Positions 16,867 to 26,827 of a stretch of 64,000 nucleotides of DNA are shown here, in pieces. Both the position numbers and the translations under genes were made by a program. The DNA lies in NCBI GenBank assembly GCA_947448525.1, contig CANFNV010000001.1, forward strand, positions 186,001-250,000. Direction: 5' to 3'. Position 1 is the stretch's first letter. Every line of letters starts with the position of its first letter. Source of the stretch: Flavobacteriaceae bacterium (GTDB lineage: Bacteria > Bacteroidota > Bacteroidia > Flavobacteriales > Flavobacteriaceae). The notes under the pieces were generated by a model. That model did no database searches. It saw only the letters and a program-made list of their open reading frames with translations, and was not told the origin of the DNA.

Positions 16867-18111
16867 ATGCAACATATTATTGATCGCTTTTTGAGCTACG
16901 TTACTATTGATACTGAATCGGATGCAAATTCTCCAACAACACCAAGTACCGAAAAACAATTAGTTCTTGCCAATTTATTATTTAAAGAACTTCATACAAT
17001 CGGATTAACCGAAGTTACTATTGATGAAAATGGTTATGTTATGGGAACACTTCCGAGTAATGTTGACCATGAAGTCCCAACTATAGGATTTGTTTCTCAC
17101 TATGACACTTCACCAGATTTTACAGGAAAAGATGTAAAACCTCAAATTATCGAAAATTATGATGGAGGTGATATCCTATTAAATGCGGAACAAAAAATCG
17201 TACTATCTCCAAGTTATTTCAAAGATTTATTGTTGTATAAAGGTCAAACCTTAATTACAACCAATGGTTTAACCCTTTTGGGTGCAGATGATAAAGCTGG
17301 ACTTACCGAAATTGTATCTGCAATGGAATATTTGGTACAACATCCTGAAATTAAACACGGTAAAATTCGTGTAGGATTTACTCCAGACGAAGAAATTGGT
17401 CGTGGTGCTGATATTTTTGATGTAGAAAAATTTGGAGCAAAATGGGCATATACTATGGACGGAAGTCAAATAGGGGAATTGGAATATGAAAACTTCAATG
17501 CAGCAGGTGCGAAGATTATCTTTAAAGGAAAAAGCGTACATCCGGGTTATGCTAAAGGAAAAATGATTAATTCAATGCTAATTGCAAATGAATTTATCAA
17601 CGAATTGCCTAAGAATGAAATTCCACAAGAAACTATAGATTATGAAGGGTTTTATCACATTACTGGATTATCAGGTAGCATTGAAGAAACCAAATTGGAA
17701 TTAATAATTCGCGACCATAATGCTGATTTATTCCAAAAACGCAAAGAGAAAATTCAGGAAATTACAGCTAAAATCAATGCTAAATTTGAGAAGCAATTTG
17801 GTGAAGCAATTTGTATTGCCGAAGTCAAAGACCAATACTATAACATGAAAGAAAAAGTCGAACCGATGATGTATATTGTTGATTTGGCGGAAGAAGCAAT
17901 GAAACAATTAGGAATTACTCCATTAATCAAACCCATCCGAGGAGGAACTGATGGTTCAAGATTATCCTATATGGGATTACCCTGTCCGAATATCTTTGCA
18001 GGTGGTCATAATTTCCATGGAAAATATGAATACGTTCCAGTAGAAAGTATGCAAAAAGCAGTTGATGTTATTGTTAAAATTGCCGAATTAACTGCAACCA
18101 CAGATTTTTAA
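16867..18111 (+). CDS. pepT: Peptidase T (tripeptide aminopeptidase)
   Basis: A 414-residue M20-family metallopeptidase that removes the N-terminal residue from tripeptides in the cytoplasm. Zinc-site motifs are [34 protein letters not shown] and the C-terminal [12 protein letters not shown]. The start is set at [12 protein letters not shown], which matches family length; an in-frame start at 16789 would place the terminator of secA and the -7 box inside the coding region. It is followed by a hairpin shared with yajC. Confidence 0.96.
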   Translation: MQHIIDRFLSYVTIDTESDANSPTTPSTEKQLVLANLLFKELHTIGLTEVTIDENGYVMGTLPSNVDHEVPTIGFVSHYDTSPDFTGKDVKPQIIENYDGGDILLNAEQKIVLSPSYFKDLLLYKGQTLITTNGLTLLGADDKAGLTEIVSAMEYLVQHPEIKHGKIRVGFTPDEEIGRGADIFDVEKFGAKWAYTMDGSQIGELEYENFNAAGAKIIFKGKSVHPGYAKGKMINSMLIANEFINELPKNEIPQETIDYEGFYHITGLSGSIEETKLELIIRDHNADLFQKRKEKIQEITAKINAKFEKQFGEAICIAEVKDQYYNMKEKVEPMMYIVDLAEEAMKQLGITPLIKPIRGGTDGSRLSYMGLPCPNIFAGGHNFHGKYEYVPVESMQKAVDVIVKIAELTATTDF

Positions 18112-18136
18112 AAAAATAGAACTATTTAATTATATA

Positions 18137-18173
18137 AAATCCCAAAATCTGTTTCGCTCAGAATTTGGGATTT
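18137..18173. terminator. Hairpin between convergent pepT and yajC
   Basis: A 15-bp stem (18137-18151 with 18159-18173, one mismatch) around TTTCGCT. It can serve both genes, though neither side has a clean T tract directly behind it. Confidence 0.7.
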
Positions 18174-18182
18174 AAAAAAAAA

Positions 18183-18458
18183 TTACACTTTCTTGTTAAG
18201 TGTAGCACTCATTTCTAATGAAATTGCCGAACGCTCCATTTTTAATTTTCCTGACATCGTTTCAACAACTACAGTTGTTTCAGCAAGTTCAGCAATTTTT
18301 CCGTGTAGACCACTTTTTGTTATGATTTTGTCTCCAACTTTTAAGCTTTTTTCAAATTCTTTTTCTTTTTTTGCTCTTTTTTGTTGTGGCATAATCATGA
18401 AAAAATACATTACTACAAACATTAATAGGATATAACCCATTGAACCAAATTGTCCCAT
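18183..18458 (-). CDS. yajC: Preprotein translocase subunit YajC
   Basis: A 91-residue inner-membrane protein with one N-terminal transmembrane helix (MGYILLMFVVMYFFMIMPQQ) followed by the YajC domain with the typical KRAKKEKEFEKSLKVGDKI and ITKSGLHGKIAEL segments. YajC associates with SecDF. It lies directly downstream of nusB on the same strand with a 27-bp gap, so the pair is probably an operon. Confidence 0.95.
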   Translation of the reverse strand: MGQFGSMGYILLMFVVMYFFMIMPQQKRAKKEKEFEKSLKVGDKIITKSGLHGKIAELAETTVVVETMSGKLKMERSAISLEMSATLNKKV

Positions 18459-18485
18459 AATCTTATTTATTAATTGTTATTTATT

Positions 18486-19427
18486 TTATATTAAGCCCCT
18501 TCCGACTTTGTTAATTTTGTTATTTGCATGTAAATCTTTAACTAAATTATCTAAAATTCCATTGATAAAAATACTGCTTTTTGGAGTTGAATATTCTTTT
18601 GCTAATTCCAAATACTCGTTAATTGTAACTTTAAAAGGAATGGATGGAAACTTCAAAAACTCACAAATTGCCATTTTTAAAATAGTGGTATCTAACTCAG
18701 CTATTCTATCTAAATCCCAATTAGGTGTTTTATTTACAAACTCTTTCGTGAGTTCGGCATCATTCAAAACTGTTTTTCTAAATAGGATTATTGAAAATTC
18801 TTTATCTTCTTCATCCTTGTAAATGGCTGGAACTTTAATGGAATCAGCATCGGAAGTCATTTTTCTTAATTGCTTCAATATTTGCGTATTCACAACCGGT
18901 ATATCATCCACCCAAGTCAATTTAAAATCCTCTAAATAGGAATATAATCTTTCATTTGGGGCAATCAATTCAGAGAACATATCAACCACAAAAAAACGTT
19001 CTTCTTCAAAAGTAATTGCTTTTTTAGCCATATAATTTTGATACAATTCACTTTGTTTTATGTCTTGTAAAAGTAACAAAATAGTATCATCATTGGATTG
19101 CCAATTAGTAATCTTATTATTTTCTAGAGCAATTCGCAAAGACTTATTTTCGCTTAATGCAACTAAAATAGGATTATTGATAAATCGTAAGTTTGGATTT
19201 CGTTCTTCCGTTGTAGCAAGGTGTTTTTTTTGGGCAATATCTGTATATTCTATTTCCTTTTTTCGGATTTCAACTAAAGTAGATAACAAAATTAGATATA
19301 AATCTATGATACTTTCTAAACTAAACTGTAAAAATTTTTCTTGTTTTTCAAGGTTGTCAGATCCACTTTGACGCATTGCATAAATGGATTGCATGACTTT
19401 TATTCTAATATGTCTTCTGTTTAACAC
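18486..19427 (-). CDS. nusB: Transcription antitermination factor NusB (long form)
   Basis: About 313 residues: a Bacteroidota-type NusB, with an extra N-terminal region before the canonical NusB helical domain (ELDTTILKMAICEFLKFPSIP, VTINEYLELAKEYS, FINGILDNLVKDL). NusB with NusE binds boxA RNA and promotes rRNA antitermination. I chose GTG at 19427-19425 (VLNRRHIRIKVMQSIYAM). A longer reading to 19514 would have to translate the perfect terminator hairpin at 19461-19490, so it is rejected. Upstream is the amino acid dehydrogenase gene, separated by that terminator. Confidence 0.9.
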   Translation of the reverse strand: MLNRRHIRIKVMQSIYAMRQSGSDNLEKQEKFLQFSLESIIDLYLILLSTLVEIRKKEIEYTDIAQKKHLATTEERNPNLRFINNPILVALSENKSLRIALENNKITNWQSNDDTILLLLQDIKQSELYQNYMAKKAITFEEERFFVVDMFSELIAPNERLYSYLEDFKLTWVDDIPVVNTQILKQLRKMTSDADSIKVPAIYKDEEDKEFSIILFRKTVLNDAELTKEFVNKTPNWDLDRIAELDTTILKMAICEFLKFPSIPFKVTINEYLELAKEYSTPKSSIFINGILDNLVKDLHANNKINKVGRGLI

Positions 19428-19460
19428 GGATAAGAACTTTTTTGATTTGGATAAAATTAA

Positions 19461-19490
19461 CAAAGCGAAAGAAATTGATCTTTCGCTTTG
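19461..19490 (-). terminator. Terminator of the amino acid dehydrogenase gene
   Basis: A perfect 11-bp stem (19461-19471 with 19480-19490) around an 8-nt loop, followed on the minus strand by TTAATTTTA. It also decides the nusB start. Confidence 0.75.
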
Positions 19491-19522
19491 CAAAAATAAA
19501 ACTATTTTAGTCAAACACTAAT

Positions 19523-20626
19523 CTATTTTTGGTTTTCTTTTTTTCTTTGTGCTATTCTTTCTTCTGCAATAGCCATAGCCGCTTTTTGTGGAGTTAAGTT
19601 ATTGAATTTTGCATAATCAAAAATTTCTAAAGTGGTGTTGTATATATTTTCAGTTTTACGCATAGCTTCAGCTTTGTCATAATGTTTAATTTCTGCATAA
19701 ACATTGATAATTCCACCAGCATTAATCAAGAAATCGGGTGCATAAACTATTCCTCTTTCTTGAAGAATTGGTCCGTGGATATTTTCATTAGCCAACTGAT
19801 TATTAGCAGCTCCCGCAATAACCTTTGCATTTATTTTATAGACAGTATCGTCATTTATTGTAGCTCCAAGTGCACAAGGTGAATAAATATCAACATCAGC
19901 AGTATATAAATCGGAACCCGAATAAATTGAAGCGCCGTATTTTTTTTCAACTTCAATTAATTTATCTTCATTTATATCTGTAATTTGAACTAATGCTCCT
20001 TCTTTAGTTAAATAATCAACTAAAGTTTCACCTACATGACCAATTCCTTGCACTAGAATTTTTTTTCCTTCTAGTTTATCCGAACCAAATTGATGTTTTG
20101 CAGCCGCTTTCATTCCTAAATAAACGCCGTAAGCAGTTACAGGAGATGGATTTCCAGAACCTCCTCGAGATTCAGAAATTCCGGTGACATAAGGTGTTAC
20201 ATCACGAACAGTATCCATATCGGCAGTTACCATTCCCACATCTTCCGCAGTAATGTATCTTCCCGAAAGTGAATGAACAAATTCGCCAAATTTACGCATC
20301 ATTTCTGGTGTTTTTTGAGTTTTAGAATCCCCTATAATAACTGCTTTTCCACCACCAAGATCTAAACCCGTAATAGCAGATTTATAAGTCATTCCGCGTG
20401 AAAGTCGCAAAACATCATTCAGTGCTTCCCATTCGTTAGCATAATTCCACATTCTAGTTCCACCTAAAGCGGGACCTAAAACTGAATTATGAATACCAAT
20501 AATTGCTTTTAATCCAGTATCTTTGTCGTTGCAAAAAACAATTTGCTCATGATTATCAAATGATAGTTGACCAAATACAGGATCCATCTTTTGAAGTTCT
20601 TTAGGGGTTGTGATTTCTGAAGTCAT
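19523..20626 (-). CDS. Glu/Leu/Phe/Val dehydrogenase (leucine dehydrogenase-like)
   Basis: A 367-residue NAD-dependent amino acid dehydrogenase. The N-terminal catalytic domain has GGTRMWNYANEWEALND and TYKSAITGLDLGGGKAV (lysine of the active site); the Rossmann domain has the nucleotide loop VQGIGHVGETLVDYL ending in the acidic DIN. The size fits leucine or valine dehydrogenase, which deaminates branched-chain amino acids to 2-oxoacids, feeding branched fatty acid synthesis common in flavobacteria. A -7 element (CAAATTTA on plus, 20668-20675) lies about 40 bp upstream. The exact substrate is uncertain. Confidence 0.93.
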   Translation of the reverse strand: MTSEITTPKELQKMDPVFGQLSFDNHEQIVFCNDKDTGLKAIIGIHNSVLGPALGGTRMWNYANEWEALNDVLRLSRGMTYKSAITGLDLGGGKAVIIGDSKTQKTPEMMRKFGEFVHSLSGRYITAEDVGMVTADMDTVRDVTPYVTGISESRGGSGNPSPVTAYGVYLGMKAAAKHQFGSDKLEGKKILVQGIGHVGETLVDYLTKEGALVQITDINEDKLIEVEKKYGASIYSGSDLYTADVDIYSPCALGATINDDTVYKINAKVIAGAANNQLANENIHGPILQERGIVYAPDFLINAGGIINVYAEIKHYDKAEAMRKTENIYNTTLEIFDYAKFNNLTPQKAAMAIAEERIAQRKKENQK

Positions 20627-20821
20627 AATAATACTATTTGATTTGCGACTTTATCAATAAGTCTAGGCAAATTTAACTTATTATTCAAAATAATTCACTT
20701 TTTGTGCATTTAATTAGCATTTTGTTAATAAAATTAATTTAATTCCGTTATTGTCAAAATACATTATTTCATATAAATTAACAATTTAAAAAGATATTTT
20801 TCATAGAATTAAATAAATAAA

Positions 20822-22579
20822 ATGAAAGAACTGCATTATTTAAATAAATATTTTATAAAATATAAATACCGATTTTTATTGGGTATTTTCATAACTATTG
20901 TTGCTCAAATCTTTTCTCTTTTCACACCAAAGTTGATTGGAAAATCAATTAATATAATTGACAGTTATGAAAAACATAAAACCGATGCTATTTCGGCAAA
21001 ACATCAACTGATAATTTATGCACTTTATATTGTTGGGAGTACCATAATTGCGGGTTTACTGACTTTTTTAATGCGTCAAACATTAATTGTTATGTCTCGA
21101 CATGTAGAATTTGATTTAAAAAATGAAGTTTTCAAACAGTATGAAGTTTTAGATCAGAATTTTTACAAAAAAAACCGTACAGGAGATTTAATGAATCGCA
21201 TTAGCGAAGATGTAGCAAAAGTTAGAATGTATGTCGGACCAGCCGTAATGTATACCATAAACACTATTATTCGGTTTACAGTAGTCATAATTTATATGTA
21301 TAATGTATCTCATAAACTAACTCTTTACACTCTATTACCTTTACCATTTTTATCGTATATTATTTTTAAATTAAGCGTTGAAATCAATAAACGAAGTACA
21401 ATTTTTCAGCAGTATTTATCAAAAGTTTCAAGTTATACCCAAGAAGTGTTTTCAGGAATTCGAGTAATAAAAGCTTATTCGTTAGAAAAGCAGAATCAGA
21501 ATTTAATTGTCAATTTAGCCAATGAAAGCAAAGAAAAAAGCATGAGTTTGGCAAGAGTTCAATCACTTTTCGGACCATTAATGGCTACTTTAATTGGCGT
21601 TAGCAACTTGGTTGTGATTTATTTTGGTGGAATGATGTACATAAACGGTACCATAAAAAACATTGGTACTATAGCCGAATTTATTCTTTATGTAAATATG
21701 TTGACTTGGCCAGTAGCTTCAATTGGTTGGGTTTCTTCATTAATTCAGGAGGCCGAAGCATCACAAAAACGAATAAATGAATTTTTAAAAATAGAACCTG
21801 AAATTAAAAATAACTCTTCTGAGAAATCGATAATTGGAGGTGTAATTGAATTTAAAAATGTTAGTTTTACTTATGATGACACTAACATTATGGCTTTAAA
21901 AAATATTTCTTTTGAAGTAAAAAAAGGAGAAACATTAGCCATTTTAGGAAAAACTGGCTCCGGAAAATCTAGTATTTTATCTTTGCTAACCCGAATGTAT
22001 GAGGTTAAAGAGGGGACATTACTAATGGACGGGCAAAAACTAGATCAAGTCAATCTATATGATCTAAGAAACAGCATCGGAATTGTTCCGCAGGATGCCT
22101 TTTTATTTTCAGATTCTATAAAAAACAACATCAAATTTGGTAAAGATAATGCCACTGATGAAGAAGTCATAAATGCCGCAAAAAGAGCAGTCGTTCACGA
22201 TAATATAATTCAATTTAATCAACAATATGAAACTATTTTAGGCGAACGCGGTATAACACTCTCTGGCGGACAAAAACAACGGGTATCAATTGCTCGTGCT
22301 CTAATTAAAAATCCGGAAATACTTCTTTTTGATGACTGTTTATCGGCAGTTGATACTGAAACGGAGGAAAAAATATTGAATAATTTACTCGAAATATCGA
22401 AAGATAAAACCACTATAATTGTCAGTCACAGAGTTTCGTCAGCTAAAAATGCCGATAAAATTATTATTCTAGAAGAGGGGAAAATAATTCAACAAGGCTC
22501 TCATAATCAACTAGTAAGACAAGAAGGTTATTATAAAGAATTATATTACAAGCAACTTTCTGAAAAAGAAGTAGAATAA
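20822..22579 (+). CDS. ABC exporter, fused permease/ATPase
   Basis: A 585-residue half-transporter: six-helix exporter domain (residues ~15-310) and an ATPase with Walker A GKTGSGKSS, Q-loop IGIVPQDAFLF, signature LSGGQKQRVSIARAL and switch TIIVSHRVSS. The Walker B reads LLFDDCLSAVDT, with Asp (residue 505) where most exporters have the catalytic Glu. Such an Asp is known in one half of heterodimeric exporters and in the YknU/LmrC-like group, so this protein may pair with another half-transporter. The only other one in the window is at 1064. The substrate is unknown. Confidence 0.92.
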   Translation: MKELHYLNKYFIKYKYRFLLGIFITIVAQIFSLFTPKLIGKSINIIDSYEKHKTDAISAKHQLIIYALYIVGSTIIAGLLTFLMRQTLIVMSRHVEFDLKNEVFKQYEVLDQNFYKKNRTGDLMNRISEDVAKVRMYVGPAVMYTINTIIRFTVVIIYMYNVSHKLTLYTLLPLPFLSYIIFKLSVEINKRSTIFQQYLSKVSSYTQEVFSGIRVIKAYSLEKQNQNLIVNLANESKEKSMSLARVQSLFGPLMATLIGVSNLVVIYFGGMMYINGTIKNIGTIAEFILYVNMLTWPVASIGWVSSLIQEAEASQKRINEFLKIEPEIKNNSSEKSIIGGVIEFKNVSFTYDDTNIMALKNISFEVKKGETLAILGKTGSGKSSILSLLTRMYEVKEGTLLMDGQKLDQVNLYDLRNSIGIVPQDAFLFSDSIKNNIKFGKDNATDEEVINAAKRAVVHDNIIQFNQQYETILGERGITLSGGQKQRVSIARALIKNPEILLFDDCLSAVDTETEEKILNNLLEISKDKTTIIVSHRVSSAKNADKIIILEEGKIIQQGSHNQLVRQEGYYKELYYKQLSEKEVE

Positions 22580-22645
22580 TTCTTGCATCGTATAGTTTTT
22601 TTTAGCATTTTCGTAAAACAAAAACTACTAATTGACAGAACGAAT

Positions 22646-23023
22646 ATGAGAGAAAATGACCTACTAGAAAAAGACGAAATTTTTTCTAAAGTTTTAAGAG
22701 CAGGAAGAAGAACTTATTTTTTTGATGTGAGAGCTACCAAAGCCGAAGATTATTACATCACAATTACAGAAAGTAAAAAGTTTACTGAAGAAGATGGTTC
22801 GTTCCATTTTAAAAAGCACAAAATTTATTTATATAAAGAGGATTTTACAGCTTTTAAAGAAATTTTAGAAGACATGACTTCTTTTGTTTTAAATAACAAA
22901 GGAGAAGAAGTGATTTCAGAAAGACATCAAAAAGATTTCAAAAAAGAAAATGCAACCGATGAAACTGAAATTGCGCCTAAAGCTGAAAAAAACTTTACAG
23001 ACATTGATTTTGATGACATTTAA
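22646..23023 (+). CDS. PUR family DNA/RNA-binding protein (DUF3276)
   Basis: A 125-residue protein with the PUR-alpha-like fold described for Bacteroidota and Borrelia: FSKVLRAGRRTYFFDVRATK, YYITITESKKF, and HKIYLYKEDFTAFKEIL, followed by an acidic tail. PUR proteins bind single-stranded purine-rich nucleic acid; the cellular role in this phylum is unsettled. I set the start at MRENDLLEKDEIF, since the upstream extension (from 22583) is not conserved-looking and runs through a low-complexity leader. A strong terminator follows. Confidence 0.88.
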   Translation: MRENDLLEKDEIFSKVLRAGRRTYFFDVRATKAEDYYITITESKKFTEEDGSFHFKKHKIYLYKEDFTAFKEILEDMTSFVLNNKGEEVISERHQKDFKKENATDETEIAPKAEKNFTDIDFDDI

Positions 23024-23069
23024 TTATTGATATCTTTTATAATTATAAAAAAAAGCGTAAACAATAGTT

Positions 23070-23106
23070 AAATCCTTGAATATGAATAAATTCAAGGATT
23101 TTTTTT
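23070..23106 (+). terminator. Terminator of the PUR gene
   Basis: A perfect 12-bp stem (23070-23081 with 23090-23101) around an 8-nt loop, followed by six T. An ATG at 23076 lies inside the stem, so it is not the start of the next gene. Confidence 0.9.
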
Positions 23107-23120
23107 GTACTTTTGTTTTT

Positions 23121-24032
23121 ATGGATTTATACACAAAAACACTTGAGTTTTTTTATTCTAAATTTTTATCAGAAACTACAAAAAAAAGAACTGAAAAAGT
23201 ATTTGTAACTATTTCGATAATTAGTTTTTTACTTCACTTACTATTGATTTTATTAGTCAATTTAAAGATTATAAATGCCTATTCTAAACTTTTAATCGAG
23301 CCTATTTCTGCAATTTATACTCCATTTTCATTTATATTGATTTATGAAGTTTACCTCCTGGTCTTTTATTTACCAAAATCAACCACAATATATATTGGAA
23401 AACAATATGAAATTATAACTTTAATTATAATTCGAAGAAATTTTAAAGATTTATCAAAACTCGATTTTACTGGAGTTAATTTGTATAGTAAAGTAAACTT
23501 AAATTTTGCGTTTGATTTGTTAACTACATTAATTTTATTTTATTTGATTTATATTTTTTATAAACTAGATACCGTTAATAATGAAATTAAAAGTTTAAAA
23601 GAAAAAACAATTGAGGTTGACAGATTTATTAAATTTAAAAATGCTATTGCTGTTTTTTTAATTCCAATTTTTTTAATTTTATCGTTTTATAGTCTGGGAA
23701 ACTGGATATATGAGAGCTTCACAATAACACAAATAGTGAAAAACATTAAAGATATTAATAAAATATTTTTTGATGATTTTTTTACTATTTTAATCCTGAT
23801 AGAGGTTCTTTTGCTACTGTTTTCATTTTATATAACTGATAAATTTAATAAAGTCATCAGAAATTCGGGGTTTATAATTTCAACAATATTAATTAAATTG
23901 TCCTTTGGAACTGAAGGGATTTTAAATTCTACACTAATTGTAATAGCAGTATTATTTGGTGTATTAATCTTAAAAATTCATAATTATTTTGAAGTGGAAG
24001 AAATTAAACAACGAATAAAAAAAACTTCTTAA
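23121..24032 (+). CDS. Multi-spanning membrane protein, function unknown
   Basis: About 303 residues (MDLYTKTLEFFYSKFLSET), very rich in I, L, F and K. Predicted membrane spans by eye: FVTISIISFLLHLLLILLV (about 31-49), a pair near 62-82 and 130-150, IAVFLIPIFLILSFYS (about 178-193), FTILILIEVLLLLFSFYI (about 222-239), and a last pair near 255-290, so roughly six to eight helices. I do not recognise the family. It is alone between a terminator and the convergent hisS gene. The lower GC content is in line with a fast-evolving membrane protein. Confidence 0.7.
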   Translation: MDLYTKTLEFFYSKFLSETTKKRTEKVFVTISIISFLLHLLLILLVNLKIINAYSKLLIEPISAIYTPFSFILIYEVYLLVFYLPKSTTIYIGKQYEIITLIIIRRNFKDLSKLDFTGVNLYSKVNLNFAFDLLTTLILFYLIYIFYKLDTVNNEIKSLKEKTIEVDRFIKFKNAIAVFLIPIFLILSFYSLGNWIYESFTITQIVKNIKDINKIFFDDFFTILILIEVLLLLFSFYITDKFNKVIRNSGFIISTILIKLSFGTEGILNSTLIVIAVLFGVLILKIHNYFEVEEIKQRIKKTS

Positions 24033-24069
24033 TCATCAAATTCTTAAATGGAAGCTTAACTTATATACT

Positions 24070-25437
24070 TTAATTTCCAACACCTATTCTACTTACCAAT
24101 TCTTCAAAACCAACTTGAGATTGCTCACCTGAAACTATATTTTTCATCGTAAACATTTCGTCAGCAATTTCTTTAACCACAAACGGAATATTTCTTTTTT
24201 CGGCATGCTTAAATTGTTTGTCAATTTTAGCCGCATCCGGATAAAATTCGGCTTTAATGTTAAGAGCACGCATTTTTTGTATGGTTTGCATTGCTTCAAA
24301 AGCTTGGTTTTCGCCAAAATTTAAAAACATAACTCTAGTTGAAGTTGTTACCGTTTCTGGAAACAAATTTAATTCTTCCAACACCAAATAGATTCTATCC
24401 AATCCGAATGAAATACCTACACCACTCATATTCTTCAAGCCAAATATACCTGTTAAATCATCATACCGTCCCCCGCCGCCAATAGAACCCATTGAAACTC
24501 CTTTGGGAGCTATAACTTCAAAGATAGCTCCTGTATAATAATTCAAGCCTCGTGCCAAGGTGACATCTAAATCTAAAATGGCTTTTTTTAATCCTAATTT
24601 AGTTACGTTATCACATATAAATTGCAATTCTTCAATTCCACTCATTCCCTCTTCTGATGAGGAAAGTAATTCAGTAAGTTTTTCTATTTTTTCTTGAATC
24701 GATCCAGTGAAATCAAATAAGGGCTGTACTTTTAGCAATGCTACTTCCGAAATCCCTTTTTCGAGCATTTCTTTTTTAACGCCGTCCTCCCCTATTTTGT
24801 CCAATTTATCTAAAGCAACTGTAAAGTATATCAATTTATCGGAAGCACCAATTACCTCAGCAATTCCTGACAATATCTTGCGGTTATTGATTTTGATAGT
24901 AACACCATTCAAACCCAATTCGGTAAAAACCGAGTCGTACATTTGCACCAACTCTACTTCTTGCCATAATGACGTCGAACCAACGACATCAGCATCACAT
25001 TGATAAAATTCTCTAAATCGGCCTTTTTGAGGTCTATCGGCACGCCAAACGGGTTGGATTTGATAACGCTTAAATGGAAACTCAATTTCGTTTTGGTGTT
25101 GCACCACATATCGAGCAAAGGGAACAGTGAGATCGTAACGAAGCGCTTTTTCAGAAATTTTTCCTGTGAGTTGTTTATAATTTATGTTTTGAAGTTCCGC
25201 TGATGAGACTTTATCTAAATAATCCCCAGAATTCAATATTTTAAAAATTAATCGATCGCCTTCTTCGCCATATTTTCCCATCAAGGTGTCCGAGTTTTCA
25301 AAACTTGGTGTTTCAATAGGCTGGTAACCATAGATCTCAAAATGATTTCTCATGATAGAAATAATATAGTTCCGTTTAGAAACCTCAACGGGTGAAAAAT
25401 CTCGAGTCCCTTTGGGAATGCTTGGTTTAGATGCCAT
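24070..25437 (-). CDS. hisS: Histidyl-tRNA synthetase
   Basis: Class II synthetase of 455 residues that charges tRNA-His. Motif 2 is seen in [19 protein letters not shown], the histidine-specific loops in [14 protein letters not shown] and [14 protein letters not shown], motif 3 in [17 protein letters not shown], and a C-terminal anticodon domain follows. The start is [16 protein letters not shown], the usual N-terminus; a longer frame to 25500 only reads through AATTATCAATT repeats (IIDNLQLN) and is not coding. Confidence 0.97.
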   Translation of the reverse strand: MASKPSIPKGTRDFSPVEVSKRNYIISIMRNHFEIYGYQPIETPSFENSDTLMGKYGEEGDRLIFKILNSGDYLDKVSSAELQNINYKQLTGKISEKALRYDLTVPFARYVVQHQNEIEFPFKRYQIQPVWRADRPQKGRFREFYQCDADVVGSTSLWQEVELVQMYDSVFTELGLNGVTIKINNRKILSGIAEVIGASDKLIYFTVALDKLDKIGEDGVKKEMLEKGISEVALLKVQPLFDFTGSIQEKIEKLTELLSSSEEGMSGIEELQFICDNVTKLGLKKAILDLDVTLARGLNYYTGAIFEVIAPKGVSMGSIGGGGRYDDLTGIFGLKNMSGVGISFGLDRIYLVLEELNLFPETVTTSTRVMFLNFGENQAFEAMQTIQKMRALNIKAEFYPDAAKIDKQFKHAEKRNIPFVVKEIADEMFTMKNIVSGEQSQVGFEELVSRIGVGN

Positions 25438-25445
25438 TTTATTTA

Positions 25446-25485
25446 ATTGTAAATTATCAATTATCAATTGTGAATTATCAATTGA
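25446..25485. repeat. AATTATCAATT-type repeats upstream of hisS
   Basis: Several overlapping copies of ATTATCAATT and CAATTGTGAATT in 40 bp. The same word family occurs inside the radical-SAM gene at 49101-49138. Confidence 0.7.
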
Positions 25486-25575
25486 CTTTGCAAATATCAT
25501 ACTTTTTAAAATAATTTATAATTCTTATTCCACAAACTTGTAACAAAAACCTTAAATTCGTGTCAAATTAGGATT

Positions 25576-26820
25576 ATGAAAGGAGTTTTCAGAGAAAATA
25601 TAAAGATTGCTATAGGTTCAATTAGAGCCCAACTACTTCGAACCATACTTACTATTGTAATTATTGCTATCGGAATCACCGCATTAGTAGGAATTCTGAC
25701 TGTAGTTGCTGCAATTGATAACACTTTGAATTCAAAATTTGCTTCAATGGGATCTAATACTTTTAGCATCAACCAATATGAATTCAAAACTAGAAACCAA
25801 GGCGGAGATGAAATTGAAAAAATCAATCCAATTATTTCTTATCCCGAAGCAAAAGCATACAAAGAAAAATACAATTACCCCTTTACTCATACTTCGTTAT
25901 CATTTACGGCTACAGGAACTGCGGAAGTAAAATATGATAACGAAAAAACTGATCCAGAAATTGCTGTTTTAGGTGTGGATGAATATTTTACATCCAACGG
26001 AGGATTTGAAGTAGTTCAGGGAAGAAATTTTAATGGGTTTGACATCTCAAACAATGCTTACGTGTGTATTGTTGGTGCTGATTTTGCAACCAAAGGACTT
26101 CTAAAAGATGTGAATCCAATTGATAAAATTATATCCATTCGTGGCGCTAAATTCAAAGTCATTGGCGTGTTAAAAGAAAAAGGTTCTACATTTGGAAACA
26201 ACCAAGACCTGCGTGTTTTAATTCCGATTCAAGTGGCACGGTCGCTATTTTCGGCTCCAAAAATTAATTATACGATTAGTACCATGGTGGACAAAAAAGA
26301 ACTATTGGAAGCCGCGGTGGATAACGCCACAATAACCATGCGTCAAATAAGAAGACGAAACCCCGTAGAAGAAAGCAATTTCGGAATTTCTAGAAGCGAT
26401 GATTTAGTCAATAGAATTGCCGAAATGACGGGGGTTTTAAGTTTATCGGCTTGGATTATTGGAATCATTACTATTTTGGGTTCGTCGATAGCATTAATGA
26501 ACATTATGATTGTTTCTGTAACCGACAGAACAAGGGAAATTGGTGTTAGAAAATCACTCGGAGCTAAAAAAGGAACCATAGCATGGCAATTTTTTATGGA
26601 AACATTGATAATTGCACAATTAGGCGGTTTTCTTGGAATAGTACTCGGAATTCTAATTGGTTATTTAATGGCTTCTTTAATGGAATTTGGATTTGTAATT
26701 CCTTGGGGAGCAATAATTGCCGCGGTGATTACCAGTTTTATTGTAGCGCTAGTTTCCGGTTTATATCCTGCAATTAAAGCATCTAAATTAGATCCTATTG
26801 AGGCATTGAGATATGAATAG
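25576..26820 (+). CDS. ABC transporter permease, MacB/FtsX-like
   Basis: A 414-residue inner-membrane permease. It has an N-terminal helix (about 19-40, [20 protein letters not shown]), a long periplasmic MacB-type core domain (about 45-280), and three C-terminal helices of the FtsX fold ([58 protein letters not shown]) ending in the family signature [17 protein letters not shown]. Such permeases couple ATP hydrolysis to export or lipoprotein handling. The ATPase partner is not adjacent; the gene at 11350 is a candidate in trans. Confidence 0.93.
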   Translation: MKGVFRENIKIAIGSIRAQLLRTILTIVIIAIGITALVGILTVVAAIDNTLNSKFASMGSNTFSINQYEFKTRNQGGDEIEKINPIISYPEAKAYKEKYNYPFTHTSLSFTATGTAEVKYDNEKTDPEIAVLGVDEYFTSNGGFEVVQGRNFNGFDISNNAYVCIVGADFATKGLLKDVNPIDKIISIRGAKFKVIGVLKEKGSTFGNNQDLRVLIPIQVARSLFSAPKINYTISTMVDKKELLEAAVDNATITMRQIRRRNPVEESNFGISRSDDLVNRIAEMTGVLSLSAWIIGIITILGSSIALMNIMIVSVTDRTREIGVRKSLGAKKGTIAWQFFMETLIIAQLGGFLGIVLGILIGYLMASLMEFGFVIPWGAIIAAVITSFIVALVSGLYPAIKASKLDPIEALRYE

Positions 26821-26827
26821 TTTTTTT

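Noticed and set aside
17269..17541. 90-codon frame on the minus strand inside pepT
   Set aside because: Antisense to a fully conserved enzyme; composition is that of a shadow frame.
19428..19514. N-terminal extension of NusB by 29 residues
   Set aside because: The extension would be coded by a perfect terminator hairpin; GTG at 19427 gives the normal NusB N-terminus.
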